Source of the DNA: Wolfiporia cocos
Lineage: Eukaryota; Basidiomycota; Agaricomycetes; Polyporales; Phaeolaceae
Length of the DNA stretch: 64,000 bases
Direction: 5' to 3'
NCBI GenBank assembly: GCA_029448655.1
Contig: JACCLO010000007.1
Coordinates: forward strand, 2,976,001-3,040,000
Positions 49,319-63,472 of the stretch are shown one piece after another. The stretch's first letter is position 1, and the number at the start of each line of letters is the position of its first letter. A program made the position numbers and the translations under genes. Below the pieces are notes generated by a model that saw only the letters and a program-made list of their open reading frames with translations, did not search any database and was not told where the DNA came from.

Positions 49319-49943
49319 GTCATCCAACATGGCTCTTGCACGATCGCCCGTATCCGCCCGTCGCCGGTGAGCCGGTTTTTCTCCTAGGCCTTTCGCACAC
49401 TCTCATCTCATCGATACAGTCTGTTCCGACCACTGTGCGCGCTGTGAATCGTGCACTATCATATGGCCCTCTGTGAATCGGACGTCGTGTATATTGCTGA
49501 ATAAACCTATTGACCGTGCAGGATGATACGTGTAGCCCACGGCACGTAGTGTACGATTCGTAAATCGCGCCTGCAGGCCCCTGCAGGGCGCCGTAGCCGG
49601 ATGTGCGGCCATCCGTCGAGCCGTCCTGCCACCAAGGCCGGACGCAACGCGCAAGGCTGCAGCGGACGTCGACGCGGCACCGCGGCACGCGTGCATCGTC
49701 GCCCAACGCCTCGACCGTAAAACATGCCGCCCGACGTGCAACGCGCTCTCGCCGACGCGCCCGGGACGATTCAAGGGAGCACGCACCTGAGGAGCCATCC
49801 CGTGTGCTCCGCCGACGACCTCCTTGCGCGGTGGACCGCCGCTGGGCGATGTGTTCGCGCCAAGGTGTGGGGCGACCGCAGCAGCTTGTGAACGGGTCAT
49901 CCACCTCGCGATCGGACGCACCGTGTCGGGTACGATTCCGTTA
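49319..49943 (+). repeat. Paralogous block A (U4)
   Basis: Identical to the U2 block, with the intron at 49367-49419. Confidence 0.5.
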
Positions 49944-51725
49944 AGAGGATTTGCAACGTGCACGGCGTGACGTACGGGCACCATATCGAGCATTCGCGTT
50001 GGATACGATGAGCGGCGAACGTGTCCAGCCCAGATGCAGGCACGTACAGCGTCGTCTGGGGAAAGAGCAAGCAGCGTGAGTGCGCTGCTGGCGTAGAGGC
50101 GGCTGCCTCGTCCGTAGGCTGCCAGAGTTAGTGGGCGAGAGATACTCACCGGCGTGCGGGCGTGCTCTGGACGGCGCGGCGTGGGCAGCAGATGGCCCCA
50201 GAGCAGTCACAAGAGGTGCGAGTCGCGCAGGTGCCAGGGTTGCTGTGCTTTCGAACGACGTCCGCTGCGTGCGAGGTGCTTGCGAGGACGGGCGCGCGGG
50301 CGTCGTGGATGTGCTGGGTGGACGGGAGGACGCGGAGGCAGGGACTCGAGCGAGGCGAGGCGTGCGGCAGGTAGAGTAGCAAGGGCAGACCCGAGCCGCC
50401 ACCGAGCGTGCACGGTCGTGGACGGCGTCCCGATCGACGCGGACACTGCGTGCATGCGGTAAGGCGGTGAGGCGGCCAGACGACGCGGCGAGCCACTCAC
50501 ACACACAACGCTGAATACTGGTAAAACGGCAGACGCTGTTTTGGCTAGCATTCGGCGGATTTCGTGGCCAGGCCAGAGAGATGATGTCGAGTACGAATCA
50601 GACTGCAAGGGAATGTCCGAGATGAGATGGAGCTCATCTAGATAATTTTATTTGCCTCCGCCCTGAGGGTCCGAGAGAGAACGCATCGCCACGGGAGCCA
50701 TCCAGAGCAGACGTGTCTGCGAGGATCGCCGCGTCGGCCAAGCTGTCCGGGGCATTTATAGGTCAAATCTTGAAATCCGCATCCAGCGTCGACGACAACG
50801 GACTTTCTGGCTGCGTTTCATTCGTCTGGCTCGGATAATGGTCACGGGCTAATAGCGCTGGAGTCGCTCGAGGACAACGGCGCGCAGTGGCCCTCGTCTT
50901 CTCAGAAAGAAAGCAGCTGCGCAGCTTCAACTAGATACACTTTGTACATTACTCTACCAGAAAATGTGAGGATCCACCATTGATAGTTCCTGCACCGGCG
51001 CTGCAGCTACGACGCCGCCTTGTCGTATCAAACAATGCCACCAGATGATATTCAAACACTATCTATCTCTTACAACATGCACACACGGCAAACCAATCGC
51101 ATAAGACAACGCTAACCACAAGGTCGGCGACACGCGCCGTCGCCTTTTGTACACAGATGATGACGATGACGACGATGAGGGGTCGGGATGGGAAATAATC
51201 GTGTCCTGTGGTATGCAGGCACTCTACTACACGCAAACGGAATCAGGGGTGTGCGCGGACGGGGCGAGGGTAGCGGTAGACGTGGGGTGGTGGTGGTGGT
51301 GTATACTCTGTGGGGCGCGGGGCGGTAACGGTAACGAGTGCGCACTTCTAAATCATGCAACGACGGGCCAGCACTGTCCGAATGGAGAACCTCTATGAAC
51401 GTGAAGTAGAATCAATGCAGTGTACGATAGGTGACGCGTATGTAGTTGATGGTATGCTATGGATGCGGCGGCGCGGGCACGGCGCGGAGCGTTCGTTTCA
51501 ACCAAGACGAGAGCAAGCCGGGACGAGATGGTGAGGGTAGATGGAAGGGGTGGAGGAGGAAAGGGAGAACGGGTAGGAGAGCAGGGCGCGAGACGCAATG
51601 GGGCCGAGACTTCTAGATGCACGGGACATTTTGTGGGAGATGAAGCACGAGAAACGGGGCGGAGCACGCAGGCAGAGGCGGCGGACATAGGGTGTGCGAC
51701 GGGGGCAGCGTCGCCAGCGGTGTTT

Positions 51726-54700
51726 TTATAAGGAGAAGATCCCTCCGGCTCTACGACGCGACTGGACGGGATGGACGATGACGAGCGAGATGCCGAGGCC
51801 GACGGTGAGCCCGATCGAGACCGAGACGAGCTGCAGGGCGGTGTCGAATCCGGAGAGGTACGAGTCGTTCGCGGACGTGCCGCTCGTCTCGTCCGACACG
51901 AACGAGAACAGGCCGCCGTTCGCCAGACCCGATGGCAGCTGGAACAGAATGCCAGTGATCTACACGCGCGCGTCAGCGACAGTCGCGACAGCCAAGAGAC
52001 GGAGCACTGACCATGACGACGAAGGCGTTCCCTCTGAAGAAGCGGCCGTACACGTTGGAGACAAAGCCGACGGCAAGCCCACCGACCGCAGCAGAGATGT
52101 CGCTCTGGTTCGGGAACTTTGTGCCGGTAAAGTGGTTGCACACCCAGCCGATGCACGAAACGGCCACCGCGAGGAGCTGCACAGTCTGATCAGAACACGG
52201 CTCGTCAGCTTCCAACGGTGAACGCTCACAGTCTCCTTCCGGTAGTACGGAGCCTGGTTGCGCAAGCTCAACGACAGCGAGTACAGCGGCACCGTGAGGA
52301 ACGCTGTGATACCCTCCGAGGTCAGAATCGACTCCAACCAACGCGAGCGAGACACGTACCCCACCAGAGCGACGGCGTCTGCTGGTACCACGGCCCATCG
52401 GGATGGTGGCTCGATTGGCACGTCAAGTCGTCCGCGCCAGCCAGCCGATGCTGCGTGATCTTCGAGTACGCCGTGGCGCCGATCGACAGCCCAAAGCCGA
52501 GGAAGAGCGAGTAGATGATCGAGAAGCACACGCGCACCGCGCCCGAGACGATGTTGCGCGACGCGAGCTCGAGGCTCCCGCACAGGATGATGAAGCCCTG
52601 CGACAGACATGAAGTGGTGAGTCGCGACCGGGTCAGCTTCCGCTAGGAGACGTACGGGCAGGATGAGCACGATCGACGCGGCACCGATCGCGGTGTAGCA
52701 GAACTTGTGCGAGTCTGCGAGCGCCGCGGCGATGAAGCTGAACAGGAGCGTGACCGTGATCCTGTCGGGGTGCGGTCGTCAGCACGCGTCGGGAGCGGCG
52801 GAGCCCACGCGGGCAGGGACAGGGGCAGGGCAAAAAGCGCGGACACCTACTCGAAGATGTTCGAGTACAGCTCGTTGCGCGCCGCGAACACCTGGATGAC
52901 GATCAGCAGGCAGCCGAGCGGGAACGAGATGAGCGAGTCCACGAAGGAGCCGTTGAACGACACGCTGCAGATCGACGCCGAGCAGAAGCCGCCGATGATG
53001 ACCAGCTGCCAGAACTTGTACAGCTGCGGCTTGCGCATCAGGTCGTCGAGCGCGATGCTCGCGTCCTTGACCGAGATGTCGTCGTGGATGACCTTCCAGT
53101 AGAGCGCGTACGCGTCCTGCAGCTTCCCGATGTCGAGCGCGGAGCCCTGCCGGATGAACTTGATGTTGGACGTGCTCGTCGTCGCGTCGTCGAACGAGAT
53201 GAGCATCACGTCCGGGAGGTACATGCACGAGAGCGGGATGTCGAGCACCTTGCCCGTCGCCTGTATCTGCGCCTGCAGCCGGTGCGTCGGCCCGCCAAAC
53301 ATCATCATCGCGCGCGCGAGCTTGAGGATGAACTCCTGCCGCTGCACGATCTCCGCCACATGGCGCGTAATCTGCGCCGCGCACTCCGTCAGCCCCGCAC
53401 ACAGCGCAGCAGCAGCACAAAAGCGCACGCACGTAGATCTCGGCCTTCTTGCGCTTCTTGAGCTCCTTCTTCCGCCGCTCGCGCTCCTCCGCCCGCTTGA
53501 TGCGCTCCTTCTCGCGCTCGAGCCACTCGTCGTCGCTCGTCGCGGGCGTGCCGGGCGTGCTCGGCGTACCCGCGCGGCTCCACCCGCGCTTCGGCAGGTC
53601 GCGCAGCACGCCCGTCCACTTGGTCCGCCCGCTCTTGGTGCTCTGCGGCGAGTCGTCCTCCTCCTCCGTGATGAAGTTCATCGGCAGCGACGACGTGCGC
53701 AGGTGCGACGGGTGCGCGGGCTCCGACGGCGAGTGCCCCGGCGAGTCAAAGTGCATGCTCCGCGGCTGCGTCAGCGCCGCCTCTGGCTCCTCGACGACCT
53801 CCTTCGTCTGCGGGAGGTTGCTCTCGAGCGAGTACCTGCACCGACTCGTCAGCGTCGCCCGCCGCCAGTCAGCATGCACACTCACCGCGAGAGATGGTAC
53901 CCGGGCCGCTTCACGCTCGGCGCGAGCGTCGAGTGCTGCGGCGCCGCGGCGCCCGCGATGTTGCCCGTGCTCGCGATGAGCGGGCCAAACACGCCCGCGG
54001 CGTTCCGCGTCTGCGGCGGGCGCGAGTCACCCCACGGCTTCGGGATGCTGATCTTCGGGAGCGTGAGCGACACCGCGGACCCGTTCGCGGAGCCCGCCCA
54101 GCGCGGACGCTCGCCCTCCGCCGCCGCCGCCGCGCGCTCCGCCTTGGCGCGCCTCCGCTCCTCCTTCTCGCGCGCGCGCCGCTCCGCCTTCTCGCGCTTC
54201 AGGTCGCGCTCCGACGGCGGGAGCAAAAAGTCCGTCGTCGCCGTCGACTCCGTCGTGACCGTGCGCGTCGCGGGGAAGTACGAGCCGCCGCCGCCGTCGA
54301 AGCTGCTCCGCGTGCTCGTCGGCGCGAGCGTGTGGCTCGACGCGTCCGCCGCGTCGTACAGCTGCAGCAGCGCGCTCAGCACGCCGCCCCCGCGCGGCTG
54401 CACGGGCGCGTACGCGCGCTCCGCGCCGCGCTCCACGTCCGTGTCCTCCCCGCTGACGGCCGTGCCCGCCTCCGCCTCGCTGCTCGACGCGCTGATGATC
54501 GGCAGGCGCCACCGCCGCCGCGCCTTCTTCGTCTCGTTCGCCTCCGCGCCCGCGCCCGCGCCGGACTTGCGCTTCGCGACGCCGCCGGGCGCCGCCGACT
54601 GCCGGCGGCTTGCGCGCCCGCTCGCGTCGTGCTCTTCCGAGTGGCGGCCCCAGCCGGGGACGTGCATGTGCCCGCGCACGCCGACGTGGCCCCACAGCCC

Positions 54701-55874
54701 GCGGCGGTGCGCGCCGACGACCTTCTGCGCCTGCTGCACGCTGTGGCGCTCGGTCCCCGCGCCGGGCAGGCCCGCGGTCTCGGAGGGGTCGATGAACGCC
54801 TCGCCGTACACCTCGTGCGACGGCGAGGGGAGCTCGGACGGCGGCGAGGACGAGGTCGTCGAGAGCGAGTCGTGCGTCACGGCGGGCGAGAGCTGGGCCA
54901 TGGACGCGGGCGACTCGGAGCGGTGCCGCTCGAGCGCGTCCGTGAGGGCGTGCAGTGCTTCGGGCTGGAAGAGAAGTCAGCATCGGCATCGAGGCGGCGG
55001 GAATTTGAGATAGGAAGCAGTAGAAGGCTGCGCAGCCTCTGACGTGTATTGCAGGGCAGAAACAAGCTATAACCAATCATCGATCAGACGCCGCGCGCGG
55101 GAACCCGCGTATACGCCCCGAAAGTGCGGCGACAATGAGATGTTGCGTAGCAATTTCCGCGCGCGTGTGTGCGCTCGCCCATTGCCCCACCTCCAACGGA
55201 CCAGCAGCGCATGGTGCTCACTGCTGTGGCCTGACAGGGAGGCCCCGGAGCGCGTCGCGGACATAACGCACACGGCTCTGCAGCAGCGCGCGGCGCGGCC
55301 CACGTGTGCCGCCACGACGGGCAAACTGCGGGATCGCCGCACAGCGCCTTCGTAAAACATAGGGTGGAGCTCCACTGTGATCGTGATGCGCGGACATCCG
55401 CGTATACGCCCCGAGCGTGCGGTGACAATGAGATGTTGCGTAGCGATTTCCGCGCCTATGTGTCCGCTCGCACATTGTCCCAGCAAGCCCCAACGGGAAC
55501 CGAGCAGCGGATGGTGCCCGCTATCGCGGCCCGACGAGGGAGGCCCCGGCGCGCGTCGCGGACACAACGCACACGGCCGGCGTCGGCTCTGCAGCCTTGC
55601 GATCAGCGCGCGGCGCGACCCACGTGTGCCGCCACGACGGACGCAGGCAAACTGCGGATGACGGGGATCGCCGCACAGCGCCTTCGTAAAACACAGGGTG
55701 GAGACGTGGGGGACTCACATTCAGGCCGTGCTCGTCGAGGGCGCGGGGTGCGTCGCGCTCGTCGTCCCACTGGACCTTGCGGGGAGTCTTGGTGCCGCCG
55801 GACCTGCGGGTGCCACCCGGGGGGCGGTTGTCGGCCGGGTCGGTGGGGTTGCGGGAGGGACTGCCGGAGTCCAT
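51726..55874 (-). CDS. PRM10: PRM10-like threonine/serine-exporter-family membrane protein, intact, identical to U2 copy
   Basis: Exons: 55874-55719, 54964-53886, 53835-53433, 53371-52851, 52761-52656, 52597-52360, 52303-52230, 52185-52012, 51959-51726. The predicted 994 aa protein is the same as that of the U2 copy: a disordered N-terminal half, then a ThrE/DUF1212 membrane domain. It has the same two-module intron 1 and the same upstream tract, so if the array is real this copy should be expressed like the U2 copy. Confidence 0.9.
55105..55703 (-). repeat. Intron-1 module, tandem pair (U4)
   Basis: Same tandem pair as in U2, without visible change, inside intron 1 of the U4 PRM10-like gene. 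Confidence 0.88.
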
Positions 55875-55957
55875 GACGAGGGTGGTGGTGGAACGGGTGC
55901 TCGTCGGGCTGGGTGTGGTGCTCGCGGCGAGCACGCTCTCTATGGATGGTTGTACAC

Positions 55958-56012
55958 GGGGAGAGAGAAAGGGAGAGAAGGAATGGAGGCGAGAGGAGAG
56001 GAATGGAGAGTG
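55958..56012 (-). promoter_or_regulatory. Pyrimidine-rich tract upstream of PRM10-like gene (U4)
   Basis: Same tract as in U2. Confidence 0.42.
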
Positions 56013-58331
56013 TGGGGGCATAGGATACAAGTGCGGGGCAAAGAACGGACGGCAGGCCTCACAGAAAGGCGGCGTGCGGATGCTTTGGACGCTCAGCGGA
56101 CGTAGTCGAGGAGAAGCCGCTCGCGGGTGCAGCGGGCGAGGATCACATCGAGAGGAAGCTGAGTCGACCGGGTTGTGAGGCGGGCGAGACACCAAGAGGC
56201 AGATGGTGCTGCGAGAAGAGAGCGCAGCAACCCCAGGCCTGCGTATGCTCACCTAACCCTACCCTGTGGGTCGGGACGCCGTGCCGGGATTGACGCCCGG
56301 AGCGCGTGTTGTGAGCGCGCTCTCTCGCCCGGCTTGCGCTCTCATTCGGCCCATCGCTGCGGACAGAGATCTGGTGCGCGGACGGCTTGTGCGGCGAGAT
56401 GCAGCAGGCCTCCAGCGATAAGTTCGTTCGTTAGGAGGGGACTGGGGGCATAGAGAGTGCGGTGGGCAGCACAGGCAGTGCGTTCACTTTCTATCGGCCG
56501 CGTTTCTAACGACTCGTATCCCCTCTCTCGGTGCACGGGCACATCTCGACGCATATCTACCGATCACCCGCGCAATCTACAGACGGCCCACTCAATCTCC
56601 CGATGCCCGTGCCCGCTCTCCCGCTCACGCCACCACCGCCGGCCGTCGCGTCTGCACCAGCAGCGCGCCCGTCTTACCTTTGCAGGCCATCCCGCCGTGT
56701 CTCTGCGCGAGAACCGCGCCAGTCTTTGCAACCGTCTGCGCCGCCCCCCGTCCCTTGTGCCTCCCCCGCGCTCTCTCGCCTCGCCTGCAGTGCCCGCACG
56801 GACGCCTCTCGCCCCCGCAGACCGCCTCCTCTCCCCTCGCCGCAGAATCAGCCGTCCTCCCTTGGACCGACCGCCCGTGCCCCCGCTTGGTCACGCACGC
56901 CCCTCCACGCCGTCAATGGTGCGCCGCCCCACCTGCAGGCCACCGCGGCGCGTGCGCGCACGGCGGGGACGGACGAAGAGCATGGACGACGGGTGCGGAC
57001 GAGGGCGTGGGCACGGCAACATGGTGAGTTCGTGACGCTGCGCGACGCCGCGAGACCCGTCGGCAGCGGCGCCTCTCCACAGAACGTGTCCTTGGGCGGC
57101 GGCGGCTTCAGCGTCGTCGTCGTCCGTTGTCGCCCACGTCCGTTGTCGCCGAGGCAGGCGACCGCTATGCCGTGCACCCGGCCCAACGTGACACTTGCTG
57201 CCATCTCCCGATGGCGACCGCCCCCCCAACGGCACACCCATCCGTCCGCCCCTCTCGCCGATCTTAACGATGCTGCATCAAAGTCCATCACGGTGAGCGC
57301 ACCCGCCACGTACCGTCGCGCTCACAAGCACCGCTTCAGGCAGCGATGGCGGCATCTTCGGCGCTGTCGTCGTCGTCAGGCGAGGCTGGTGCGCGCGCCC
57401 GTCTTGTGCGTGGCGAGCGTGCTTGACAAACCGGTGGCCGTGGGCGCGAGAGCGTGGGCAGCGCACGAGCGCAGCACAAAGGGCAGGTCGCGAGTGCAGA
57501 GCACAATCGCAGACGTCGCGAGACCGCCCAGCAGCAGTCGCGCAGAGGGTGGAGTGGCGGCGGCGGCGGCGGTCTGGGTGCGGGTGCGTGCTGTTATCCT
57601 GACATCGGTGACGTGCAGCGCGCAGAGCGTGCGATGGCGGCGGCGGGCACACCGGCGACGTCCTGACGTCCTCAGCCCCCACTTATTGGATGCAGTGCTG
57701 GCTCACGTACGCAAGACGGGCGGGACGCATCGCACGACGACGCGCTTCAGAGCGGATGCCGACCGGCCGCTGCGAGTCCACCGTGGGCGCGGGCCGAGAA
57801 AGCACTCGAGGCCGCACAGCAACACCGCTCGCCCCTCGCCCGCCCGAGCCGAGTCGCCGCACCGAGGAGCACGCCCACGCCGCTCAGTTCTCCACGGACG
57901 ACATGGCAACAGCTACGCCCGCGAGCCCAGCTCGTGGCATCCGTCGGCGGCGAGCACAAGCCTGACGTGGGCCCCGAGGAGGGCCCGTTCCTGCACGGAC
58001 CCGCCTGCCAAGGCAGCAGCTGCGCGCCGGTCGAGCGGCATGCACGGCGAGGGGCGAGACGTCGCTCCAGACGCACCGTCCCTCGCCGCGCACTCCTCTC
58101 GCACAGGACATCGCGTGAGCTCGATCCGGTACGACGCTCACAGGAACTCACCTGGGTAGAAGACGACCGGCCCACCGGGGAGATGCAGACGCGTGGCGTG
58201 CAGGCATGCCGACAGCGCTGGCTCGCTGGCTGACCTCGACGCTTCGGACCCGTTCAGCAGCGGCCAAGTGGAGACGCGCGAGCCCACCTGGAAGAGGAGT
58301 CGTCCGCCACACCCTCGACCTCGGCGCTCCT

Positions 58332-58355
58332 CCAGTGCAGCGCGCGCTGCACTGG
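58332..58355. repeat. Perfect 24 bp palindrome (U4)
   Basis: Same palindrome as at 9094. Confidence 0.85.
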
Positions 58356-59825
58356 CCGAGCGTGGCCATAATTGACCGCACGATCGGCAGGGTACGTGCG
58401 CCGTCGAGCAAGCCTGGAGCAGTGGGCGAGGTGAGCACACGAGGGATTGGCGACGAGAAGGGGGCGACAGACCAGCATGGGTGTCCGTCGTGCGCACGCA
58501 GGATGGCAAGGAGACCGGTGGGCACCTATGGCTTGGCGAGGGAAAGGCGCGATGCGCAAAGGCCATCCATCGCGCACGGTCTGCCTGTGAGGTGACGAGG
58601 CTAGCAGAGGACCGGCGTGCGCGGACTCTGGTCGCGGCCAGAGCCCGCGGCGGGTGGCGGGCGTCGGTGGGTCCGGCCTGGTTGTGTCGAGTGCACGGGT
58701 CGCCACCGCCGGGCCTCGTCACGAGCGATGCAAAGGACGGATCGCAGCGAGGACGAGGTGAGTGACGATCGAGGAGCGCTGATTGGGGACGGGACAGACG
58801 CAAAGGGGGCACGGTGAAAGATCTGGAGCGGATGGGGTCAGCAGGCATGTCTACGCACGGTTCCGCGGACGATGCAGAGCTCGAATCGTTCGCGCAAGGG
58901 CATCATCCTCGATGCGTCCCGGCATGCAAAGGTCAGCGCGCAAAGCCGTTCTGAGGGTCAGGATGAGCATGTCGTCGTCCGGTAAGAGAGCAGGATACCC
59001 GCCGGACTCAACTCGTTACCCGTGCCCGGTGCACGGGCGTGCACTGGGGACACGATCCCAACCTGTCGAGACACGCGACGGGGTCAAAATACGGCGGCGG
59101 CCTTCAGGTTTGTTTGGGGCGAGGCAAGACCCTTCTTCCGTCGCGGACCTGACGGAACCGCACCGAGTGGCGACGAGCAGCGCTGCGCGTGGAACCGGCC
59201 ATAAGTACGACTGTCAGTCCATGCCACTTTCTTGCCATCGCATCGCTCACCGTGGCGGTGCGATTGCAGGGTCGATGCTTACGAGGGCACGATGGTGGCT
59301 CGAACGGACCAATGGCAGAAATTGGGATGGGGGCACAAACGGGGATCCGTCGAGAGTGACAAGCAGATATATGTTGGGAGGTGCGGCGAAGGTCACAAAC
59401 CAAGTCCGACGCATCGGTTATGCCAGCTGATACTTACGAAGGTGAACGTTTCGATCAGATCGTCCAACGAGAACACACCACGCGCAACTCGCCGGGGAGA
59501 CAGATGCCATCCCCATATTACGTCTTGCTCATGCGCTACAAGATCGGATGCGCGCTCGCAGCAGAGTGTCAGGATTCCGACCTCGGACAGCAAGCGACGA
59601 GTTGCCTTTTGATCGCCGCTCAAGATCATCCGTGAGAGCGGCCACGATATACGCTCGCCTACACGATGGGCTCGAACCTAGATATATGAGAGTCAGGTGC
59701 GATTGGTATGTTTCCTATCGCATTGCCGGGTATGTGCTTGCCTGCCCACCATCTCAAGCCTTGAGCTGGCAACTGATCGTAGTGTGGCGAGGCGCGCGAC
59801 AGAAGATACATGTGGACGATCCGGG

Positions 59826-60188
59826 CTATCGGTCTACGTAGTCCTCCTCGTTAACGGTAAGAGCACTCTTTACGGCAGAAAATCGCAACCTCTTTGACCT
59901 CGTTTCAGGGTCACGCTGGCGGCCTCGTGCCGACAGGTAATCCGAGCGCCGGCATCTTGATCGCACGGTCGAATGGAATCCCGCCCGTTCCATCTTGTTG
60001 TATTCCGCGTCCGACAGACGACGAAATCGTGTGGCACCTCGTTCCCAGCGAATCCAGAGCATCTCAAGCTTCCATAGTGTGCAGCATCCCAAGCTGATGT
60101 TCTCAAAGGGCAGCAGCCCGTACGGCCACCCTTCGATTATGACCCTATGGTCCCTCACGATCCTCGTCCAATAGGTGCTCCACTTCAT
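59826..60188 (-). CDS. Uncharacterised fungal protein with GWP motif, terminal exon (U4)
   Basis: Identical to the U1 exon. Function unknown. Confidence 0.45.
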   Translation of the reverse strand: MKWSTYWTRIVRDHRVIIEGWPYGLLPFENISLGCCTLWKLEMLWIRWERGATRFRRLSDAEYNKMERAGFHSTVRSRCRRSDYLSARGRQRDPETRSKRLRFSAVKSALTVNEEDYVDR

Positions 60189-61070
60189 CCTCAAATTTTT
60201 GCAACCTGTTATCTCCCCTGCATTCGGCAAGCCGCGCGTGTCAGAACTCGGCACACGATGGCTCCATTCAATCAGGCTCACCCAAGCTCTGATCGATTCG
60301 CAGGCGGACCTGGCTGCGTGTCCAGCTGGCCTTTTGCTTGTATGTAAGTTTCCGATCTGTCGGCGAATATGGGTCTCGTGAGCGAGCTGTCGACTGGACC
60401 ACTGACACTGACCTTTGTGGGACAACAGATATTCTGAACGTTGCATCTGCACGTGTGTACCGGGCATCGCTCTGAGCCTGAAAACTGCCCCGCCGGCTTT
60501 GACTCGAACATGAATATTTATCCCAGATGGTGCCGCTTGATGCTCACGACATCAGCCGTTCGAGACCGCTGGAATGCATTGTGCGTTATTCTGATATCGT
60601 TGGGCCACCATAGACGTTCGACGCATCTGTTCTGATCAATTCAGGCGAGCCAGATGACGGCATTGCACCTGCTCACTTTCCTTGCAGTCGCCTATGGGAT
60701 GGGTCATGGGTACAATCCCAATCTGTTCACGAAACGAAGATGTCGGTACAATCGGCAACCTCGTTCCCCATCAGACACCTCGCTTCACACGTAGGTGGCC
60801 CTCGCTTCTCGAATCGTGAACATCATCCATCGTGCATGTTGAGTACGTACAAGAATAGTCAAATGACGGCAGATGCACGATGCGCAGCATGAGGACCGGG
60901 AGTGACGAGTCCCACCGTGTTGATCGCCCCATTCCCCTTGATCGTCTGGCGTCGGTGGACCTTTGACCTCAAACAAACCAGATAATGTCAGCTGACAGAG
61001 AAAGAAAAAAAGAAAGAAAAAAAGTCATCAAGACGTAAAATCGCATACCTCCATACGACGATTTCCCAAT

Positions 61071-61106
61071 CATGGAGCATACCGATCAACGGCGGTATGC
61101 TCCATG
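61071..61106. repeat. Perfect 13 bp inverted repeat (U4)
   Basis: Same hairpin as at 11833. Confidence 0.85.
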
Positions 61107-62361
61107 GTTGCCAAGTCTCGCCTAGAGTCAGAGTCCCTCATGCAGCATACTGGCCTTGCCGAAACCTTAATAGGCGATCAAGGTGTCCTTTCCCATAGGC
61201 CATGAGCATGGTGAGCGATGTTCAGGTTCAATATTTGGACACTCTCTAATCCATTTTTTCAACATTTGAGCGTCGACGAGCTCGAGGGGCAACACAACAT
61301 TGAGGCCTCCGAGCGATGCTGGCGTCAGTATGGACAGCGGGAGAATGGCTGTCGGCTACGTTGTCGCGTATGTGTCTTCTCCGTCGCGCCACGCTGTGCA
61401 ATTGAATGCACATTCTTCGTTTTCGTCTGATTGGCGTGTTGGCCGCATGAGCCGCCAGGGCAGACTCGGTAAGCAAGAGCGATGCCAGAGCATGCACACT
61501 GCGCAACCGTGTTTCAATGCCATGTATTAACGGCATAATGTACATTCAGCACGACGCGCAAGCGGCGGCGGCAGCGGCAACGCAGCGTACCGTTCCGCCA
61601 TCCATGGCATCACGGGGTCCACAAGGACATGATCGCGAAGGGAGCTTGTGGGTGCCCATCAGACGATGGGCCAGCGGTCTGGATGAATCTGACTGACGAT
61701 AAGGAAGGATCTTGTGACCGTGACCCATCTAGTGACCCTCCAGGTTGGTAGCGAGCGGCAGGCGAGCCGATGGACCCATCGATTTGGGGCACCGGCGGAG
61801 ACGACAACGAAGCGGACGAGCCGAGGGAGGTGTCATCATGAGGTAACGGGACAGCGGGGAAGGCTGGGCACGCGCCACGAGGCTCGCGAACGTCTGGCGT
61901 CTAGGCCTAGAAGTGTCCGCTGCCCGCACTGTGCTGCATCGCACTCACCAGGGCCATTACAACATCGACATCGACGCGGGCGCCTTCGTCTCTCCTGCCG
62001 ACTCACTTGGTGCCCCTCCACATCGATTCCTGCACAGCATAATGCGCTCAAAGTGAGTCGTTCTCCTCTATCGTCTGGGCTCACCGCCGTCACAAGAGGC
62101 CCCCGCGATAGGCCCAGATTAGAGTCTGAATTGCACGCGTGGCCACAAGCGCCCTCTTAGCCGATCTCGTAATCCCGTCCGTTCATTCGACGGTAGTCGC
62201 CGTCTCTGCTCACGAGGACAGAGGTACGCGAGGCTTCGTGATTCCTGTTTCAAGGAGGTTCGAATACCATCGGCGGTCGCGGCTGTACCAGCGAGTGCGC
62301 ACGGACCTGGTCAGCACATATAAGAGGGCGAGCGAGGCGAACGTTGTGCCCAGCGGGTTAG

Positions 62362-62618
62362 CCCTTCATCCTCTCGTCCACGTCACCCTTCTACTTGTAT
62401 TGTGACCTTGTCGACTCGGGTCAAGGCTCCACCACCCCTCTTTGGGTGTGCTCTTGCTACGCGGTGAGTTGTCTGCCAATCCTGCGTTGCCCAAGTGCTT
62501 ACAGTCACCTGCCCCACAGGTTGTGACCGTTTGCAGCACGGGACAGCGTGTCCTGCTGCTGGCCGCTGGCAGCACCACCTCCGCCCTGCAGAGCATTACC
62601 GCATCGCAAACGTGCTAG
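62362..62618 (+). other. Candidate two-exon C-terminal coding segment (U4)
   Basis: Identical to 13124-13380. Confidence 0.3.
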
Positions 62619-62854
62619 GTGAGCCGTTCGCTCCTATACGCTCGTCTGAAATCATTCACTTACCACGTCCATTCGCGCCCTACGGCGTGCCGAGTACCCA
62701 TCGTTACCACCGTTTTGCCACGCTACGCCCGTTGATCGGTGAGTTATCGGTGTCCTCGTTCTGGATGATCGTGCTCACGTTGCATGTGCCCGGTGCCGTC
62801 CCTCAAGCCGGTCGTGAGACCTCAGCTTCTTGTCGGACCCGTTGTGCTTGACAG

Positions 62855-63472
62855 GTCATGCAACATGGCTCATATGCCATTGCTTGTATCCCACCATCGC
62901 CGGTGAGCATCCTGCATTTCACCCTCATACTCATCTTTGCAGCCGATTCCGGCCACGTCACGGCGTCCGCTTGACCATCGCCGTCGCTTTCGCGCGCGCG
63001 CGCTATCGTTCGGCCCTCCACGAATCGGACGTTGTAGATCGTTGTATAGATTTATTGATTGTGTACGACGTTACGCGCAGTACATGGCACGTAGTGTGCA
63101 TTCTCGTAAATTGCACTAGCAGGCCCTTGTAAGGCACCGCGGCACGACACGCGGCCATCATGTCAAGCCGTCCTGCCGCCCATCGTCGCCTCCAAGGCAG
63201 TATCACCGTAGAACATGTCGCCCGATGCGCAGCGTGCCCTCGCTGGGCACAAGTTGAGGAAGCACCCACCTCGGCACCCGTCCCGTGCGCCCCGTTAACG
63301 ACCTCCACGGCACGACTTTGGACGGTGCGGTGCGCGCAGCCGCGATGCATCTGAAGTGGCCTACGGTGCACGCGCTCGATGTGGACTTGTCCGGTCCCGT
63401 TAGTGTCTCTTGTGAACCGGTCACGCACCTCGCGATGGGACGTACCACGTAGCGTGGCGTACGATTCTGAAA
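62855..63472 (+). repeat. Paralogous block A-prime (U4)
   Basis: Identical to the U1 block at offset 49238. Confidence 0.5.
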
